Below, piece by piece: positions 60,731 to 64,000 of a stretch of 64,000 nt of DNA. The notes under the pieces were generated by a model. The model did not search any database. It was not told the DNA's origin and saw nothing but the letters and a program-made list of their open reading frames with translations. Source of the stretch: Pictodentalium vernedei (Eukaryota > Mollusca > Scaphopoda > Dentaliida > Dentaliidae); assembly GCA_031216915.1 (NCBI GenBank), contig CM062296.1, forward strand, positions 665,323,838-665,387,837, in the 5' to 3' direction. A program made the position numbers and the translations under genes. Position 1 is the stretch's first letter; each line of letters starts with the position of its first letter.

Positions 60731-62966
60731 TTGAATACCCTTAATACTATCATACATTATCCCCCAGGAATTCTAAATCTGATAAAAGAGGTCATGTTTA
60801 TCTATTGCATACCCATTTTGCTGCCCGAAAACAGCCGATTTTATTAAAATTTTGACGTTTAGCAGCCGGTAGAGCGATTAACAAACGACTAGCGGAATAT
60901 TCTATCTATGCAATTTGTAAGACCTGCCAATGTCAAATTGTTCTTGAAAATCCCCAACAAGCAGTTAGCGAAATCCACGAAAATGTAAATTTTAAGCGTT
61001 TAAGGGGCATCTCTCCTTATCCAGTTCAAAATGGGTTAAGTTTCATTCTTTTAAATACCCTTACTACTTACAAACCTTAAACACCAATTAGATTCCATGA
61101 TTTTTCTTGACCCCCCACAGTGTCTGATGAATTGTTTTTAACTGTCTCACAAAAGTTCCTTCATTGATGTTATGAGAAAGGTGAGTATAGTAGTCTCAAA
61201 TGATTCGGTTTGGTTTTGATAAAAAAATGTTTAGGTAAAACCCATCATTAATGGTAGAATGGGTTAATATCAATATTAATGTTTCCCTATCAGTTTTGCG
61301 TCCGGTAAAAGCCCATGAAGGGTTAACAAATGCCTACCAGAATAATTGACCCATGCAACTGGTCATATGACACCAAGACCTATCAACGGCCATTTTCTCT
61401 TGAAAACCCCACAAAATGTTTGTAGAAATCCAGGGAAAACGATTTTTAAGCTTTTGATGGGTATCCCTGTTAACCTCCCCAACAGGGGTTAACGCTTGGC
61501 TTTTTGAATACCTTTATTACTTACAAAAATGGTCCTCTGTGAATTCCACTTCAAACAAAGGAGATTATGTTTATCTCTCATGTATACATTAGGTGCTGTG
61601 CGTGTCTGAAAACAGTTCCCATGTTAACAACATTACGATGCTTGGCAGCTTGTAGATGGTTAATGTCACATAAACACCTACGAATAGTCAATTTGTCTTG
61701 AAACCCTACAAGTTACCGTTAGGGAAATTCACAGAGAAATGGGAATTTAAAGCTTTCAAGGGATATCTCTCTTTAGCCTGCCCAAAATGGGTTAAGACGT
61801 TGACTTTTGAATACCCTTACTACTTACAAAAATGTTTCCATATAAATTGTACGCGCGATAAAAGAAGGAACTTTTCTTTGTGGTGTACCCTTTGGGTGCT
61901 GTTGGTGTGCAAAAACAGCCCATTTTATCACAATTTTGACCTTCAGCAGCCGGGGAGGGTTAACTAATGCTGACCGGAATATTTTGTTCATGCGACTTGT
62001 AATGTCACACCAAGACCTGCAAATAGCCGATTTTTCTTGAAAACTACAAGATGTTGTTAGAGAAATCCACAGAAAACGGGGGATTTTAAGATTTTAATGG
62101 GTATCTCTCTTTAACCAGCCCCAAATGGGTTAAGACGTCAAATTTTGAATACCCTTACCACTTTCAAAAATATTTTCCGATCAATTTTTGCGTCCGATAA
62201 ATGAAGCCCCTTTCTCTGTGGTACATCGTTTGGGTGCTGTTGGTGTCTAAAAACAGCCCATTTTATCACAATTTTTACGTTTAGCAGCTCGGGGAGGGTT
62301 TAACTAATGCTGACCGGAATATTTTATCCATGCAACTTGTAATGTCACACCAAGACCTGAGAGTGACCAATTTTTCTTGAAAATCTACAAGACTCGTTAG
62401 AGAAATCCACAGAAAACATGAAGTTTTGAGCTTTTTTTGGGGGTTATTGCTGTTTAACCAGCCCAAAACGGGTTAACACTTGGTTTTCTGAACACCCTTA
62501 TTACTTACAAAAATGATCTTCGGTGAATTCCACTTCCAATAAAGGAAGTTATGTTTACCACTCGGGTATCGTTTGGGTGTTGTGGGAGTCTGAAACCGCT
62601 CCATTTCATCAAAATTTCGATGTTTGGCAGCCTGTGGAGGGTTACCATATGCATCGCCAAATATGTCGTGTGTATCAAAGGTTGTGTCATAGGTAGGTCT
62701 AGTAATGATGGATGTTTAAAAAAAATCCTAAAGACGTGTTTCGAGAAAGTGCCGATAAACCCCAATTTTGGCAGTTTTTTGCCAATTCTGGCGAAATAAG
62801 GGTTAAATCGAAAATTCCGCTTCGGTACATTTTTAGATTTTTTTGCCACTCTATGCGTGTGCCAAATTGTGTGAAAATTGGTTCGAAAATGGCTTCTGAA
62901 TCGTACGGACAAAAATGTGTGGGAAAAAAAAAAAAAAAAAAAAAACCCAAAAAAAAAAAAAAAAAT

Positions 62967-63086
62967 AATAATAATCCGTAGAAAAACAATAGTCTTTTCC
63001 AGAGGGAAAAGCCTAAAAAAAAAAAAAAAAAAAAAAAAAATAATCCGTAGAAAAACAATAGTCTTTTCCAGAGGGGAAAAGCCTAA
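62967..63086. repeat. Paired boundary modules at right end of array
   Basis: Modules at 62967-63016 and 63039-63086, both CCGTAG; the second lacks one AAT at its start and has an extra G in the hairpin loop. The array stops at GCCTAA here and unrelated sequence follows, so the module is a true terminal piece of the array. Confidence 0.83.
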
Positions 63087-63104
63087 TGATAGTGATGCTG
63101 GTGA

Positions 63105-63221
63105 TTAGATAGTTCAAGTGACTTTAGCGACTCTGATGAATCTGAGGGGAGTTCCGTTGCGATCGAAAGTGAAGACGACGTTTCAATGGGTGAAGGTTGT
63201 AACGGTTACAACTGGAACTAA
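63105..63221 (+). other. Short acidic open frame right of the array
   Basis: Frame from after TGA 63102-63104 to TAA 63219-63221, reading SSSDFSDSDESEGSS then an acidic stretch and GYNWN. There is no plausible start before the Met about 30 codons in. Ser/Asp/Glu-rich leaders occur in some DNA transposases (piggyBac-like, for example), but at 38 residues this is not enough to assign. It could be a gene or transposon remnant into which the array inserted, or chance. Confidence 0.25.
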
Positions 63222-63295
63222 ACACTGGACTCCAAACATGTTCAAATATGTTCTTGTAGATGAAAATTACAAATTATTTTACGTTTCAGATTTTT

Positions 63296-63324
63296 AGCTT
63301 AACTTGACAGAGTCAAGATAAGCT
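63296..63324. repeat. Hairpin in right flank
   Basis: AGCTTAACTTGAC-AGA-GTCAAGATAAGCT: 13-bp arms with one mismatch and a 3-nt loop, lying between the acidic frame and the flanking minisatellite. It could be the end of another element; there is no further support. Confidence 0.7.
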
Positions 63325-63384
63325 ATTGCCATCACGCGTGCGGAAGTCTGTTAGTCTGTTCACATTTTCCTTTAGCACGGGCTA

Positions 63385-64000
63385 CACCCCGCAGTTCTTG
63401 TCTGATCGTCACGAAATTTTATATGCAAGGTTTGTGGTCATGTCTAGATGAGAACGTCCCCTTCGCAACCGGTATGGCGGCCCGAGCCCAAAACCCGAAA
63501 ACCATTAGCACAGTCTAGAGGTAGTATTTATGAAGGGATTTCATTGTAACTTGGTAGGATGCCTCTGTATAACGCTAGAAGAGAACGTTCCCCCTTTTGG
63601 GCATGATCTATCAACCGCGATGGCTGCCCAAGCCCGAAACCCCAAAAACTTTTAGCACAGTCTGCAGGTCATGTTTAATATGGTGGGATTTCATTGTAAC
63701 TTGGTAGGATCACTCCTTATGATTGCTAGATGAGAATTTCCCCATTTGGGCATGATCTGCCAACCGTGACGACTGCCCGAGCCCCAAACCCGAAAACCTT
63801 TAGTACAGTCTACAGGTTATATTTATTGAGGAATTTCATTGTAGCTTGGTGGGTTTGACTTCATATATTGTCTGGATGAGAAGGTCCCCTTTTGGACATA
63901 ACTGTGACGGCTACAGGGGCCCGAAGCCCGAAAACCTTTAGCAGTCTACAGGTCATATTTATGAAGGGATTTCATTGTAACTTGGAAGGATGACTCCAAA
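63385..64000. repeat. Minisatellite of ~135-150 bp period, right flank
   Basis: At least four imperfect repeats. GGGATTTCATTGTAACTTGG or variants recur at 63535, 63685, about 63830 and 63966, together with AGATGAGAA, TTGGGCATGATCT and CCCGAAAACC(T)TTTAGCA blocks. The first repeat is divergent. It runs off the window and is unrelated in sequence to the array. Confidence 0.82.

Larger units (their letters stand above)
55960..63086. repeat. Array unit B5, last unit, mosaic
   Basis: 7127 bp. The front matches B2 (same 962-bp retroposon at the same site, 56115-57076), the middle from roughly 58.5 kb matches B3 including the LINE tail 58904-59281, and the part from roughly 60.0 kb to the end matches A units, not B. 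Two boundary modules (62967-63016, 63039-63086) close the array, and non-array sequence starts at 63087. Confidence 0.92.

Noticed and set aside
61..63086. rDNA, histone or snRNA tandem gene cluster
   Set aside because: The unit length would fit, but I recognise no rRNA, histone or snRNA sequence on either strand.

Overview
The window is eukaryotic repeat DNA. I find no intact cellular gene, rRNA, functional tRNA, CRISPR array or bacterial-style operon. The embedded elements are tRNA-derived SINEs with (AAAT)n tails, 3' ends of a LINE, and a short element encoding a gag/ORF1-like protein of a kind I associate with invertebrate retroelements. This mix suggests an invertebrate animal, perhaps a marine mollusc, another lophotrochozoan or amphioxus. 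That assignment is inference only.

Layout. Positions 61-63086 form one head-to-tail array of ten units of 5.7-7.1 kb, entering from the left edge and ending at 63086. The order is A1 61-6201, A2 6202-12276, A3 12277-18329, A4 18330-24233, B1 24234-29981, B2 29982-37107, B3 37108-43457, B4 43458-49716, A5 49717-55959, B5 55960-63086. A units are nearly identical to each other by eye. B units are homologous to A along most of their length but clearly diverged, and they vary in what has been inserted into them.

Each unit read left to right has: (1) a 4-nt end (CAAG in A, CTAG in B), 5 nt, then a perfect 8-bp hairpin with a 2-nt loop; (2) a unit-type-specific segment; (3) a roughly 400-bp monomer in two (three in B2) direct copies; (4) in A1-A5, B3 and B5 a LINE 3' end carrying a (CT)n tract; (5) a G-rich minisatellite; (6) a roughly 0.9-kb shared non-coding segment; (7) a tRNA-derived SINE on the minus strand at the same site in every unit; (8) a block of roughly 300-340-bp monomers; (9) an end GTGTGGA followed by an A tract. 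Between most units lie one or two copies of a 50-bp module with its own 7-bp hairpin.

Interpretation. On the minus strand the unit starts with TCCACACA after a T tract. It ends with a hairpin, 5 nt, CTAG (B) or CTTG (A), and then T. That is the terminal layout of Helitron/Helentron rolling-circle transposons. My leading hypothesis is a concatemer of large non-autonomous Helitron-like elements, with monomer repeats inside them, later reshaped by unequal exchange and gene conversion (B5 and A3 are visibly mosaic) and by new retroposon insertions. No Rep/helicase coding sequence is visible.

Later insertions with target-site duplications are: a 0.96-kb ORF1-only retroposon in B2 and B5 (one event, then copied with the unit), a second SINE type in B4 and A5, and a reverse-strand LINE tail in B4. 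To the right of the array, 63087-64000 holds a short acidic open frame of unknown origin, a small hairpin, and a minisatellite of roughly 135-150 bp period running off the window.
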